From Pseudeuparius sepicola (taxonomy: Eukaryota > Arthropoda > Insecta > Coleoptera > Anthribidae), in the NCBI GenBank assembly GCA_963920635.1, contig OY987299.1, positions 125,117,373 through 125,181,372 of the forward strand: DNA of 64,000 bases, given 5' to 3'. Position 1 is the first letter of the stretch; each line of letters opens with the position of its first letter. Both the position numbers and the translations under genes were made by a program. Of this stretch, positions 23,976-36,300 are shown piece by piece. Under the pieces are notes generated by a model, which saw nothing but the letters and a program-made list of their open reading frames with translations, did not search any database and was not told the origin of the DNA.

Positions 23976-24416
23976 ATATTTAAATTATTAAACCATTGCT
24001 TTTATAATACTTTAAAACACAACTACCTCTTTAAGTCCCGTCTTTGCAATCTGAATGCGATCTCAAAAAGAAATTAAAGTTGTTTTATATTATGTAAACC
24101 CCATTTAGTGAGTCCATGTTAAGAACTCCCTTGTAAAATATTTATTTGTTTATTAGGTAAGTATGGCCTATATGCAGTAAATAAGAGGAATCATCTTGAA
24201 ATCTTGACCACTTATGGGCTCAAATTTTAAAAAGTACTATTTAGGATTTTTTTACAAAAAAAAACTAATTACAGATTCTAACCAATTCTCTGCCAATTTT
24301 CATTGCTCCAAAATGCCAGAAAAAAAAATTAGGTACTATTGGACTTTTCAAAAATATTAACTTCATCATATGAAAAATTTAAGAATCGATGATTAAGAAA
24401 ATTTTTTTGTATAATA

Positions 24417-24790
24417 CAGTGTGTCCATGGATGAACTTAACTATACCTACTTCTTGTAAAAAAATATAAATTTTCAGATTTTCGAAAAAAAGTCATTCTT
24501 CATAAGAAAAAGTCTACTTATTCTTGAAATAGATTGGCATGGAAAAAGTTAACGTTACTTATAGGTACCTACTGGTTATACTTATACTGGTTAATACGTC
24601 AGTCAACGCTTATATGCTAAATAACGTTTCTTCAATTTTATGGTCACCCAGTATATGTAAGTAACTTAACTTTTTCTATTCCAATCCTATTTCAAGGAAA
24701 GGCACAGTTTTTTGTCAAGAATACTTTTTGTCGAAAAATTGAAAATAATTTTTTTACAAGTCAAGTTAAGCCCATCCGTGGACACAACTG
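24417..24790. repeat. Foldback MITE (CAGTGTGTCCATGGATG ends)
   Basis: CAGTGTGTCCATGGATG at the left is mirrored by CATCCGTGGACACAACTG at the right, both beside TA. The arms continue mirrored through the Lys/Phe-like A/T runs. Confidence 0.8.
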
Positions 24791-25323
24791 TATAATAAAC
24801 GTTTTTCTTACTTTAGAACTGCAGTTATTTATTTATTTATTTTTTAATTGCCAAATAACTTTTTGAAATTTGTGCTAATAAAAGTGGTCGTATGATGGCC
24901 GTACAATCCGAGAATTTAATGTTAGGTATTCATTGAATGTTTGTTTTGAATCCTACATAACGAAATAACTTTGTTAAAATCATTTAACAAAAATAAAGAT
25001 TTTACAAGATTGGTAAAACGTGGACACATTGTATAAGGCGTGTGGTAAGTGGTGAACCCAGAGGGTGGGTAATCTGCATAGAGATCAATATATGATCTGT
25101 GACCAAGAGAAATTATGGTGAACCGTCGAACTTAATTACTAAATGCGTGATGCTTCAGTGGAAGAACAATTCTGCTAACCTAAACTATAATTTTCTGTAA
25201 ATCGATCAGAGCTCCTCAAACGGTTAGTAATTACTAATTGGCACGCATTTTAAGAACCCCACTTTTAGACCCTTCAGTTGGGAATATTCTGTTTGGAACA
25301 AACCCTTTGTCGTTGGGGTCGTT

Positions 25324-25351
25324 CAAGAACGGTAGATGTACACCGTTCTTG
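25324..25351. repeat. 28-bp micro-palindrome with perfect 9-bp direct repeats (copy 2)
   Basis: Arms CAAGAACGGT and ACCGTTCTTG, loop AGATGTAC. Flanked by GGGGTCGTT at 25315-25323 and 25352-25360. Arms identical to the copy at 20995, flanks unrelated. That is what two independent insertions would give. Confidence 0.8.
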
Positions 25352-25375
25352 GGGGTCGTTGACTATCAGACTATA

Positions 25376-26131
25376 CAGTGTGTCCCCGAATAGGTGTAAC
25401 TATACTTGTAAACTTTTTTATTTTTCATTTTTCGGCAAAAAGTCATTCTTTATAAAAAGTTTTGCTTATTTTGAAACTGGGAAATCCAATACCAGATTTT
25501 TGAAAAGTTATACAGGGCGTCCGAAAAGTTCAAAAGTAAAGTGCTCTTTTTTCAAAGCTAGCAGAAAATGTTATTCCAGAAAGTGGTTTCTAATAAAACA
25601 AAGGGCCCAAATCTCACATATTAATAGATTCTAATAAACTTCAAGAAATAGTCGATTTTTTAAAATGTGGTTCAAGATATTAAGAGCAATAATGTGTTAT
25701 TACGGTTTATCCAGGAGGCATTGGAAAACAAGTAAACATGTAAGCCCTGAAGTGTTTGAGGCGTACCATAGACAGGTTCATCCGATCTGGGTCTGTTTAC
25801 AAAAAAGAAACGTCAAAAAGTTAAAAATATAATATTTCTTGAAGTTTATTAGAATCTATTAATATTGGAGATTTGGACCTTTTGTTGTATTAGGAACCAC
25901 TTTTTCAAATAACATTTCTCGCTAAGTTTGAAAAAAATTGCACTTTATTCTTGACACGATTTTAGTATTTTGAACTTTTCGGACGCCCTGTATAACTTTT
26001 CGAAAATCTGGTATTGGATTTCCCAGTTTCAAAACAAGCAAAACTTTTGATAAAGAATTACTTTTTGCCGAAAAATGAAAAATAAAAAAGTTTACAAGTA
26101 GGTATAGTTACACCTATCCGGGGACACACTG
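25376..26131. repeat. Foldback MITE (CAGTGTGTCCCCG ends) with nested inverted pair
   Basis: CAGTGTGTCCCCGAATAGGTG mirrors the right end (CACCTATCCGGGGACACACTG), TA on both sides, arms over 250 bp. Inside, CAGGGCGTCCGAAAAGTTCA at about 25514 and its inverted copy near 25990 mark a second pair of ends. Confidence 0.85.
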
Positions 26132-26148
26132 TATAGACCTTGGTTGGC

Positions 26149-26556
26149 TATAATTTTTTTTTTACTACTAACCTGAGAAATCACCATTATTTACCTCATT
26201 CCTCTAATGAGAAGTAATATTTCTCTACCTAGGTAAATAATGATAATAAAAAATACCTAGGTAAATAAGGAAAAATTTTTCTATGTGACATTTAAAAATT
26301 GGTGTCATTTTATCAGCTTGACAAAATAACTCCCAGGCTACTTGATATTTTGAAGTATTTGAAAAAAGCGAGAAATGACTAAAATATGGCAATATTTCAA
26401 TGTTAGTAGTAAAAAAAAATTCTATATACACTTCGGTTGAGAAGGCCATTATTTACCTCGCATATTATATCCTTCGGCGCTACGCGCGTCAGGATATAAA
26501 AATGCTCGGTAAATAATGGCTCACTTCTCAACCTAGGTGTATAATATACTATTATT
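26149..26556. repeat. Composite hairpin repeat, copy C
   Basis: Same structure as 15232-15625, about 90 percent or more identical by eye. The second hairpin loop is intact (TCGGCGCTACGCGCGTC). Confidence 0.8.
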
Positions 26557-26720
26557 AGGGCATGATCGTAGGGCATGACACTCGTGTGTTTCGTGCATTT
26601 GTTCCAACAGCAGTTCTGAATCGGTCCTCTGCGATCTTAATTGGTTGAAAACTCAGACAAACAAATAAGTTGAAAACAACTTTTTTGCATTCTGATTCTC
26701 TACAACTGCTTCAGAACTAT

Positions 26721-26950
26721 AGCCGAATTCGAGCGGATGACCGATTTTAACCAGGTTATAAAAAGTTAGGTTAGATTAGAAGAAATTGAACATTAAAATA
26801 ATTTTTGATGATAATAGAAAAATCTGGTGTGTTCACAGTGCCTTAAAACCATGTAATCTGGCCCTTGATCAAATAAATAAATTTGTAAAATTTACACAAA
26901 ATTTAAATTGTATAACCTGATTCAACCTGGTCATCCGCTCGAATTCGGCT
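26721..26950. repeat. MITE with GCCGAATTCGAGCGGATGACC ends, upstream of WDR82
   Basis: AGCCGAATTCGAGCGGATGA at the left and its exact reverse complement at the right. TAT borders both ends. 230 bp, no ORF. It lies 182 bp upstream of the WDR82 start codon. Confidence 0.85.
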
Positions 26951-27131
26951 TATGTGTTGGAACAAAGCTTTTAATGTGTTTTGTGATCTGTGATCAGTCA
27001 CTGGATCATTTTTTGACATCATTTCGCATCCACCATTTTACCGTTTTTTTGTCGCCTTTATCGATCGCGTGCCCGCCACTCGAAAACCAAAACAACGCCA
27101 TTTTCCAGCGGGACGCAGCACGGGCGTCCCC

Positions 27132-28378
27132 ATGAAGATGAAACTCGTGGACCAGGTGGTCCGCAGCTTTCGCGTCGCCAAGGTGTTCCGCGAGAACACC
27201 GACAAAATCAACAGCATCGACTTCTCCCCAAGCGGGGAGACGCTGATCTCGTGCAGCGAGGACGATCAGATCGTCATTTACGACGTCGAGAAGGGCAGCC
27301 AGATCCGCACGGTCAACAGCAAGAAATACGGGGTCGATTTGATACATTTCACCCACGCTAAGAACACCGCTATACACAGTTCGACCAAAGTCGACGACAC
27401 CATTCGATATTTGTCTTTGCACGATAATAAGTACATTAGGTACTTCCCGGGGCACACCAAGAAGGTCGTCTCGCTGTGTTTGTCCCCGGTAGAGGATACG
27501 TTCTTGTCGGGGTCCTTGGACAAAACTTTGCGGCTGTGGGATTTGAGGTCACCGAATTGTCAGGGGTTGATGCACTTGTCCGGGAGGCCGGTAGCTGCCT
27601 ATGATCCGGAAGGGCTTATTTTTGCAGCGGGCGTAAACTCTGAGTGTATCAAATTGTATGATTTGAGATCATTTGACAAGGTAAACAAATAAAGTTTGTT
27701 TACATATAGTTAGAATGGCGCCTTAATGAGAATATAGAATAAATTCGTTGCCTAAAACCATTTCTAAATGGTCTAATATTTGGTTTTTGGATGAAATCAA
27801 ATGGGCACTAATAAAATATAAATTTACATTCAGAAATTTTTAATTTTTCAGGGACCTTTTGTCACATTCAAGCTTACCCAAGAGAAAGAATGTGATTGGA
27901 CGGGGCTAAAGTTCTCCCGTGATGGCAAAACCATCTTGATCAGCACAAATGGATCGATTATCAGATTAATCGATGCTTTCCATGGTACTCCACTACAGAC
28001 TTTTACTGGACACTTGAACAACAAAGGTCGGTGTAAAAATTAAAGTCTGATTTACAAAGATCGAGAAAATAAAAACAAATAATGTTTTCTTAGGTATTCC
28101 CATAGAGGCATCTTTTAGTCCAGATTCTCAGTTCATTTTTAGCGGATCGACGGATGGTCGTGTGCATGTGTGGAATGCTGACACTGGTTATAAGGTAATA
28201 GAGCAACTAAAAAACTCCCAAATAAAATTTTCCGATCTTATATTTCTTTTAGGTGTGCGTTCTGAACGCAGATCACCCCGGCCCGGTTCAATGCGTCCAA
28301 TTCAATCCGAAAATGATGATGCTGGCTTCGGCCTGCACCAACATGGCCTTCTGGCTTCCGGCGGTCGAGGACACTTAG
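27132..28378 (+). CDS. Wdr82: WD repeat protein WDR82 (Swd2 homologue), complete, 4 exons
   Basis: Adaptor that recruits SET1-type H3K4 methyltransferase to Ser5-phosphorylated RNA polymerase II and also joins a PP1/PNUTS termination complex in the nucleus. Exons 27132-27680, 27852-28026, 28094-28194, 28253-28378, in phase, 316 residues against about 313 in human. A beta-propeller of WD40 repeats is evident. Strong family signatures: [87 protein letters not shown], and the C-terminal [18 protein letters not shown] at 27132 (MKMKLVD) is chosen because the family begins at MKL. The longer frame upstream is 5' UTR. The 5' end is GC-rich like a promoter region. No defects. Confidence 0.97.
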
Positions 28379-30361
28379 ATTTTTATTCCGCTAGCGTTTT
28401 TTTAAAAAAAAATGATTCCCTGATGTCGAGGGTAACTTCCGTGATTTTTGGTAGCTTCGGGAATTCGCGTTTGCAGACGTATCATCTGCAATGCGCGCGG
28501 CAGTTTTTTATTAGTTTGCCGAGTTTACCAAAAATCACGGTTTCGAGCTTTGTATATAATTTTTGATACCCGAGCCTATGTGTTTTGCACTTGAGATCGC
28601 ATTGTTAGGTTATGGTACTTCTCCGTTACTTCAGTTTGGTCCCAAAGTGAGATTAGGTTTAGTTTCAACTGAGGTACAAATTTTCTCTTGACGAAAAAAT
28701 CTGAACTTGTCAGTATTTTTTTTGTGGTAGTGTCGGTCTTACTTTATTCAGACCTTGTTTATATACTTCTTCTAAACAAACCTTTAATGCCACTTTTGTA
28801 AATCCAAAGCAGTATATAAACAAGGTTTAAGTTATATGGGTCTAATTTAAAATTCGTAGTAATAAAATCTGTTCAATAATTCCTCTATAGGTGTAATAAT
28901 GTAATATGGTTGTTTGAAAATTTTCTTTTAGGTTACACTGTATGTCCACGGTTGTGAAGGACAGAACGACAAACAAATTCGTTTTCCTACAAACTGTTGC
29001 TTACGATAGAAGTTTTTGCTTTGAAAAATAATATCGACATTAAAGACCATCGAGCATCTTGTAAAGAGTAGGTATTTGAAAATCACAAAAACCTTATCTG
29101 TCCTATTTATCATTTTTGGGGAAATTGTTAAATAAAAAATATACTGAAGATCAGTCCTAAGTTTTTACTAATTTTTATTGGTGAAAATTATTGTTAATAT
29201 ACAACACGTAATTATCTTTCATGTCGATATAATTTTGTTCATGAAGCAAAATCGTTTATCCCAAGTGAATCTTTGTCCCCATGTAAACCCCAACTGTGGA
29301 CATTCGAACACACATGAAATAGTTTCAAGTTGCAGTCATTTGTAAAATTTACGTTTTTAGGTCATTCTATAACAGTTTTTATCAAAATGCCTTTTTCAAA
29401 ATGGTTGAAATTGATGGTGAGATGGTTGTTACTGAATGATCCGAAAATTTGTATTTATTATTTAAATTTATATTTATTTCCAAATACCTCCTAATTTTGG
29501 CCATACGTGTGTGTAAAACTTAACCCAAACTTTATGATTTTTACAAAAGTTATAAAACAATTATGTTTTATTTTGTGTTGTAAAATAGTGTACCTGTTTT
29601 TTAAAATACAGAACAAGTATGCCATTTTCATTGTATAGGTACATAGGTATATTATATTTTACAATTCGTATAGCTAATAGGAGTAGTGGTAGTAATTTTT
29701 TATTTTTACAATTATTAAATATTAAATAGAGTAAATGATTGTATTTTAAAAGTAAATTATTTTTCTATCTGCTTGTTCGATTAATTTTTGGGATGTTTTA
29801 CATGGTCTATTTATATGCATTCAAAGCATGGTTTGTTTGGTCTAAAACTTTTTGAATAAATTTCCCTAGCTCGTAAAATTTGAAGCATATTTTTGTGGTC
29901 AGTCCGATATTTCGATACTTTTAAGGTTTACATTTAGGAGTTTAATGTTTGTTGTTTAATTATTGTATATATGTTTCAAATAAATGACTATGACTTATCT
30001 TAATTTTTAGTTCCTACTTATAAAATACAGCATCAAACCATTCATTTTATTTTTTCCTTTTCGTACTATCAATAATAAACAAACCACCTGTCAAAGTTCT
30101 CATAAGATTAGATGATAATTTTTAGATTATTTACGCAAACACTGGTAACATCACTCCATCACCTTGTGGGCAGAATGGACTTTGTTTCCTAAGTTTTGAA
30201 AAAAAAAAACACCAAACGTATATTTTTTCATTTGATCTTTTTATTTTACAGGTACAATAATTAAAATGTTTACCGCTAAGTATAAAAAAATAAAATCTTG
30301 AGGTTGAGATGCTAGTTGTGTGGTACAATTTATTCCTTTACTCAATGATGGTAATGATAAA
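28379..30361. other. WDR82 3' region and intergenic spacer
   Basis: No gene is recognised. AATAAA hexamers occur (for example near 28861 and 29137). An inverted pair CCTTGTTTATATACT / AGTATATAAACAAGG spans 28752-28827. The end is convergent with the gustatory receptor gene. Confidence 0.5.
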
Positions 30362-33300
30362 TCATTTGATGCATACTGGCCCAGTATCAGGATTATTCTT
30401 ACCAGTAGCTGGGGCAAATTGGAATATCATCAGTTCAACTGTTACTATGGTTCCTGCAATCTTAAGAAAAAATACCAGATAATTATTAAACTTTTTCTAA
30501 TAAAATGGCATCGAAAGCATAAATAACATAAACAATAAAAATTCAACAAAACATTTCTGACACTTCCTTATTTTTGATTCAGTTTTTATTCGGGAAACTT
30601 CGATAATGGATTAAGCACGTCGAAATATGAATAAAGTTTATATAAACATATGCTGAAAAACTTATCGTTTTCGAGATATTTCAAGAAAAAAAAGTTTATT
30701 TTTATAACTTCCGATCCGTTTGATAGATTCGAACCAAATTTGGTACACACAGCACTTCCGCATTAATGGTTTTCGATTTTCATGAGAATTTCAAGCTGCT
30801 CAGGCCACCAGTGGCGCATTTATGGAGGTTCATTTGCATATAAATTAGGAAAAAAAAATAGTATATGGTCCCGAAAGCCATTAGAAAGACGATTTAATTT
30901 TCTACAAAAAGTGCATCTTGGTATTTTTCGTAATCTGTTATAGTTTGGTCGAAAATTTAATTTTTAGTCTCGTAATCCATACTAGCTTTAAATTTGTATT
31001 TTACCAATAGGATTCTACTGCCATTTAAAAGGGCGTCAACTATTTGTGTCATCACTTAAAGTAATGCCGAGAATTTATAAAAAAAATAAAGAATTTTTTC
31101 TTGACATTTTAACATCCTTTATCCATATAATGTTTATATAAAAATTTTTTCATATTTCGACGTTCTTAATCCATTGACAAAGTTTTCCGAATAAAAACTG
31201 AATCACCCTGTATATTAGAACAAAAAGGCAATCTTTAAAAGTGTCTATTATTACTTATGAATAGTGCCTACATTTATTAATTTCTTTTCATTTTTAGCCT
31301 TTTTAGGAACTAAAAATCTACCAAAACATTTTGTCTGAAATATTTAGGTAGATAGGTGTTATATACCACAGACCTATATAGTAGCGAAGCTATATAGGTC
31401 TGTGGTTATACATTGACTTTGATGAATGCATCCCTTTAGGAACTTTCCTTGACTATTTGTATATCCTCGAATGTGTATGATGTTATTAAGTGTTTGCCAG
31501 CGTCTAGAGATATACTAATTCTAGACTTTGGTAAGGCTGTCACAAATTTGCAGCTTAAATAATAATAAAAAAACGAAAGAATGAAAAAAAATTAAATTTG
31601 CCATTAAACTATAACAAATGCGAACAAATACCAAGAGGACATTTTTGTCTGCAATTACAATCTACATAAAAATTTGCAATACCTTTTATTAAAATAAAAT
31701 AAGGTGATTAATTTTTTTTAAATAATTGTACTAATTAGCCACTTCTCCTCCACTGGTTGTGCAAGATGTTCGATATTAACAGGTTTTATGCTAATCCATG
31801 CCGTTATAACGTTTACCAAATATGACTTAAATATCTCAACTAGTTTGGTAAATATTCAATAAAGTCAACATATTTTTTCCAACTGTAACTTTTTTAAAAG
31901 ATATAGTTTATATACGAAAAAGTGCGGTTATTTTTTTTTTGAAGATCTATCACCTATATTAAAGTCCTGCTACATGATTCATTCATTCATTCATTCTGTA
32001 TGTATTTTACGTAGAAAAATAATCACTGGTAGAATCCATTGGTATAGAGACATTTTCTTCGGTTAGCGGTTTTAAAGGAGAAAAAATCTAAACGTGTCAA
32101 ATGTACCTATTTGAACCATGGGAATTTCGAGTTTTATGAAGGTTACAATTCTTTCATATTCTAGGTATAAAAATATACTCACTTTTAATAGAAAATTTTT
32201 CGTTATTATAAAAAATCCAGATCCAGTAATTCCTACAGGGGAATATTTAACTTGTTTCAGAAGTCGATCGACCTAAAAGTAAACAATTAATTTATTAGCA
32301 AATCGATAAAACGATATATATGGATGGTCGATTGTCTATTTATTGCTGTTGAAATTTCTCGCAGTTTACAAATTATGAAATCGCCAGCTACATACAAGCA
32401 AGGTAATAAAGGTTTTCTGTGTATTATTTTTCTTTCCATATTTACTTATTTGATTGAAATAAAGGCGGAGGAAAATAATGTAAAAGCCCCGTGTTTTATG
32501 TAATCAATAAAATAAATGTTCATTAGTTCATTTTATGTTTACCTCAATTGAGTAACTTTGTGTAGGCAAAGATTGTAAACACCTCATTGGCCTGACAGCC
32601 GCTTCGTTGATTTTAGCCGCGTACATCGCCACTGCTACCGTACGAAAAACCAGAAATCCGAAGGAATAGAAGAAATATATACTTTCTTGCCAACTAGTTC
32701 TCTCGCTAAAATAATAGAAAACTGTTAGATAGAACTGTGGGTACTATCAGGATGCCTTCACATAATCCCATTTTCCACGATCGGAAAGTATATTGCCAGT
32801 GTTTAGGTTTTACTCGGCTATATATAGTTTCGCCTGTACCTGTAGTCAGGGCCGTAGCTAGGGGTTTTCCATGGGGGGGGGGTTAGGTTTAAGGTTAACT
32901 TTTTGAGCATTATGCTCATATATACAGGGTGACTTTTTTCGATGACCACTGTGGGGATCTCGGAAACTAGCAGAGCTAGAACAAAGGTTAAATGGGGAAA
33001 GAATTATTGCTGTTTTGAATGCTCAATGTAATGCCCCTTTTGGATTTTTAAAAAAGTTCATGGCTCACTGCTATTTCATCAGATCTCTGTTGCTCCGTTA
33101 TTTCTGATTATACAGAAAAACTGTAGAGACAAAAATTGTAGATAATTTTGGGCTTAATAAGATAATCTATCTAATTTTTATGTTGTTTGTGTTTTTTGAG
33201 ATATGAAATAAACTTGATGTAATACTCGGCATAGTTATTATAAAAAATAAAAGAGCTGGCAAATTTTCTGTTTTTTTAAATTTTTTTAAATTTTCACAAA

Positions 33301-36300
33301 TATTTTCATAATTACGCCCTATTTTATAATAAGACATACTTCAAACTTTCAAATATTTTATTTTTAGCTGGTAACAAAATGTAACAAAATAAAACAAAAA
33401 TTATAAAACTCAAATTCAAATTATTATTATTTTAAAAAGTCACTTTTTAAAATAAAAAATGTGTTCAAACAATCCACCATTATTTATGCAAATATTGCAT
33501 CTTTTTAAAACTGAATTTGTCGCCTTTCTTAGAGAGCGCCTGTCAATACTGGCAATTGCTTCTAAAACAGCTGCTCTTAATTCAACAATTGTCTCATACT
33601 TTATTTTGTACTGTTCCCCACAAAAAGAAACCCAAATTTTGATAGAGCTGATCTAGGTAATTTCTTACGGGCAAATAATTATGTGGTGGACCTCCATCAT
33701 GATAATTTTTGTTTTATTTTGTTACATGTTGTTACCAGCTAAAAATAAAATATTTGAAAGTTTGAAGTATGTCTAATTATAAAATAGAACATAATTATGA
33801 AAATATTCCATGGCTTTCTATGCGAAAATTAAAAAAAAAATCAGAAAATTAGCCATAGCTCTTTTACTTTTATAATAACTATGCCGAGTATTATATCTTT
33901 GGAAAGCTCAAAAAATGGCCGATTTGATAAGGCCACAGCCAACTATGATTTACATTTAAAAAACACAAGTTTATGTCATATCTCAAAAACAACATAAAAA
34001 ATTGGATTGGATTATCTTATTAAGCCCAAAATTATCTACAATTTAAAAATCCAAAGGGGCATTACATTGAGCATTCAAAACCGCAATTCTTTTCCCATTT
34101 AACCTTTGTTCTAGCTCTGCTAGTTTCCGAGATCCTCATAGTGATTATCGAAAAAAAAAAAAAAACTCACCCTGTATATTGCCAAACGCAAACGCTTGAC
34201 CTTGATGGCATGTTACATGTTACAATCATCCAAGCAGTACAATTGTCCAAGCAGTACAATCGGCCAGCACGATTATTAATTTTTCCATTTTGGCGGGCGC
34301 CGGGCGTGTTAATTAATTTTATATATACCATCATGGAGGGGGGTTTGAACCCCCCTAAACCCCCCCTTATATACGGCCCTGCCTGTAGTAAAGGTGAGGA
34401 AGGCGAAGAATTTACTTACTTTAAGCTATTGTATAACTGAATACATAGGAAAAATATGTTGTGAACAAAGGAAATCATCACCAAACCAGCTATGTGCTGA
34501 TCAACTGTCATAGTCAGATTTGCCAGCTTATCATAATTCTCTCTAATGTCTCTCCAGAACTTTTCTTGTGGAACCTGATAAAAAAAATTAAAAATAGTAG
34601 ATGCGTTCCTAGAATAGGTATATGGGTGTTTCCTAAACATGGGTGTTAAAGTTTTGTAAAAAACGGTTTTTATAACAATCTAAGAATATTGTTTTCAATA
34701 AGGCAACTAAAAAAACCCCACCATTTTGTCGCATGTTTAGAAAACACCGTGTATATGAGTTCTTGGAAGAATCTGTTACCTTCTCATTTTCCAATCTGTC
34801 ATAAAACTGTTTAAACTTGTAGGTCAACGACATGCTTATCAGTATTATGAACAGATCTGTAAAGTTCCACGTTAACGTCGACACTATGTTGATAAACTGG
34901 AAAGTTAGGTAATCTGTTAATTAGCCATAAAGACACTTCTTTTTTATTGATGGATTTACCTCAACTAGAGCAGCTGCCCAGTGCGAATATCCCACAACTG
35001 TGAAGTAATGTGGAAATGCTATCCCGAAATAAATTTCGATGGGATAATCTGCGAAGTTTTGGCATTGGGTGCTTTCGTGAACTGCGTACAGGATGAAAAA
35101 CAAATGTTCAACTGCAAAAAGATGTACTTAGTTCTAGTACACATTGCTGCATTCTGGGTAAGCTATATCTACTTACCACAACCTAAGGACATTAAGAACA
35201 TGGATACCACAATGCATTTTCTTTTAAGGTCCTCCAAATGGCAATAGTTTTTCATAGATTCTTCTACGACAGTCCATTCTTTCAGTATGGTGGACCAGTT
35301 TTGGGCCATAATTATGAATTGGATGCCAGCGAAAAAATTGAGGAGGTAGAACGCCATAGTAGCTGAAAGGAGGACCAAACGAAATTCCTTAGGTTAAGAA
35401 ATCCTTGATAATTTCAACCAATAAATTATAATTATTAGAAGAAGAAAATAATTTCTGTTTAAAGGCCATAAATAGCCACAAATAGACTGCAAATTAAAAC
35501 GGTGAAAAATAGAATATAAACTCTGACTCATTAGTTTGACGTCACTGCGTCTAATGGAAAACACCCGTCTGGCTCTAGCTGCTGTCCTTTGTGAATATTG
35601 CCATAGTATAAAGAACTTAACTATCGCAGAATAAAGAGGATATAATATTTTCTTTATTCTCACAGTTTGTAGGTACAGTTTGCTATGAGAGCGGTCTCAA
35701 CTCAACTTAGAATATTTTTTTTGTTTTCATATTTTCGTTCATTTATGCAGTGAAATTCCGATTGATTTAAATTTTGTAACACTATCGCCGATTTTCAATT
35801 TTGATCCTGAACAACGTGATAATTTTGTTCCCACCTATTCTGGACAAACTATATTCAATTTCCCTCACCTCATCAGAGTTCGATACAGCAAGAAGCAATG
35901 TGTTGTTGACTTAGCAGTGTTATTTTTTAATTTATTTGAGTGATTTTATGAGAAATCAGGTGAACTATTTATGAATCATTAGTATATAGGACATATTAAT
36001 ATAGTGTCGGTCCATGTAGGACAGATAACGCACTACCTTCAAGATACAGAGTGTAATATAATTTTGTCTCTGTTTTAATGGGTTTACTAAAAATCGATAG
36101 AAGATGGGCCGAGTGACACATCACTGCCGTTCATCATACCCTGATGCATATACAGCGACTCTGTTATTTTTTGCAGAAAATATTGTTTATTTTTTTTTGT
36201 ATTTCACATATTTAGTTTGTAGGCCGTTTACGGCCCTTTTATGGCGTTTCCACGAAGATTTTTGCTTAAAATTTATTTGGAAACACTTTGTATACTAATT

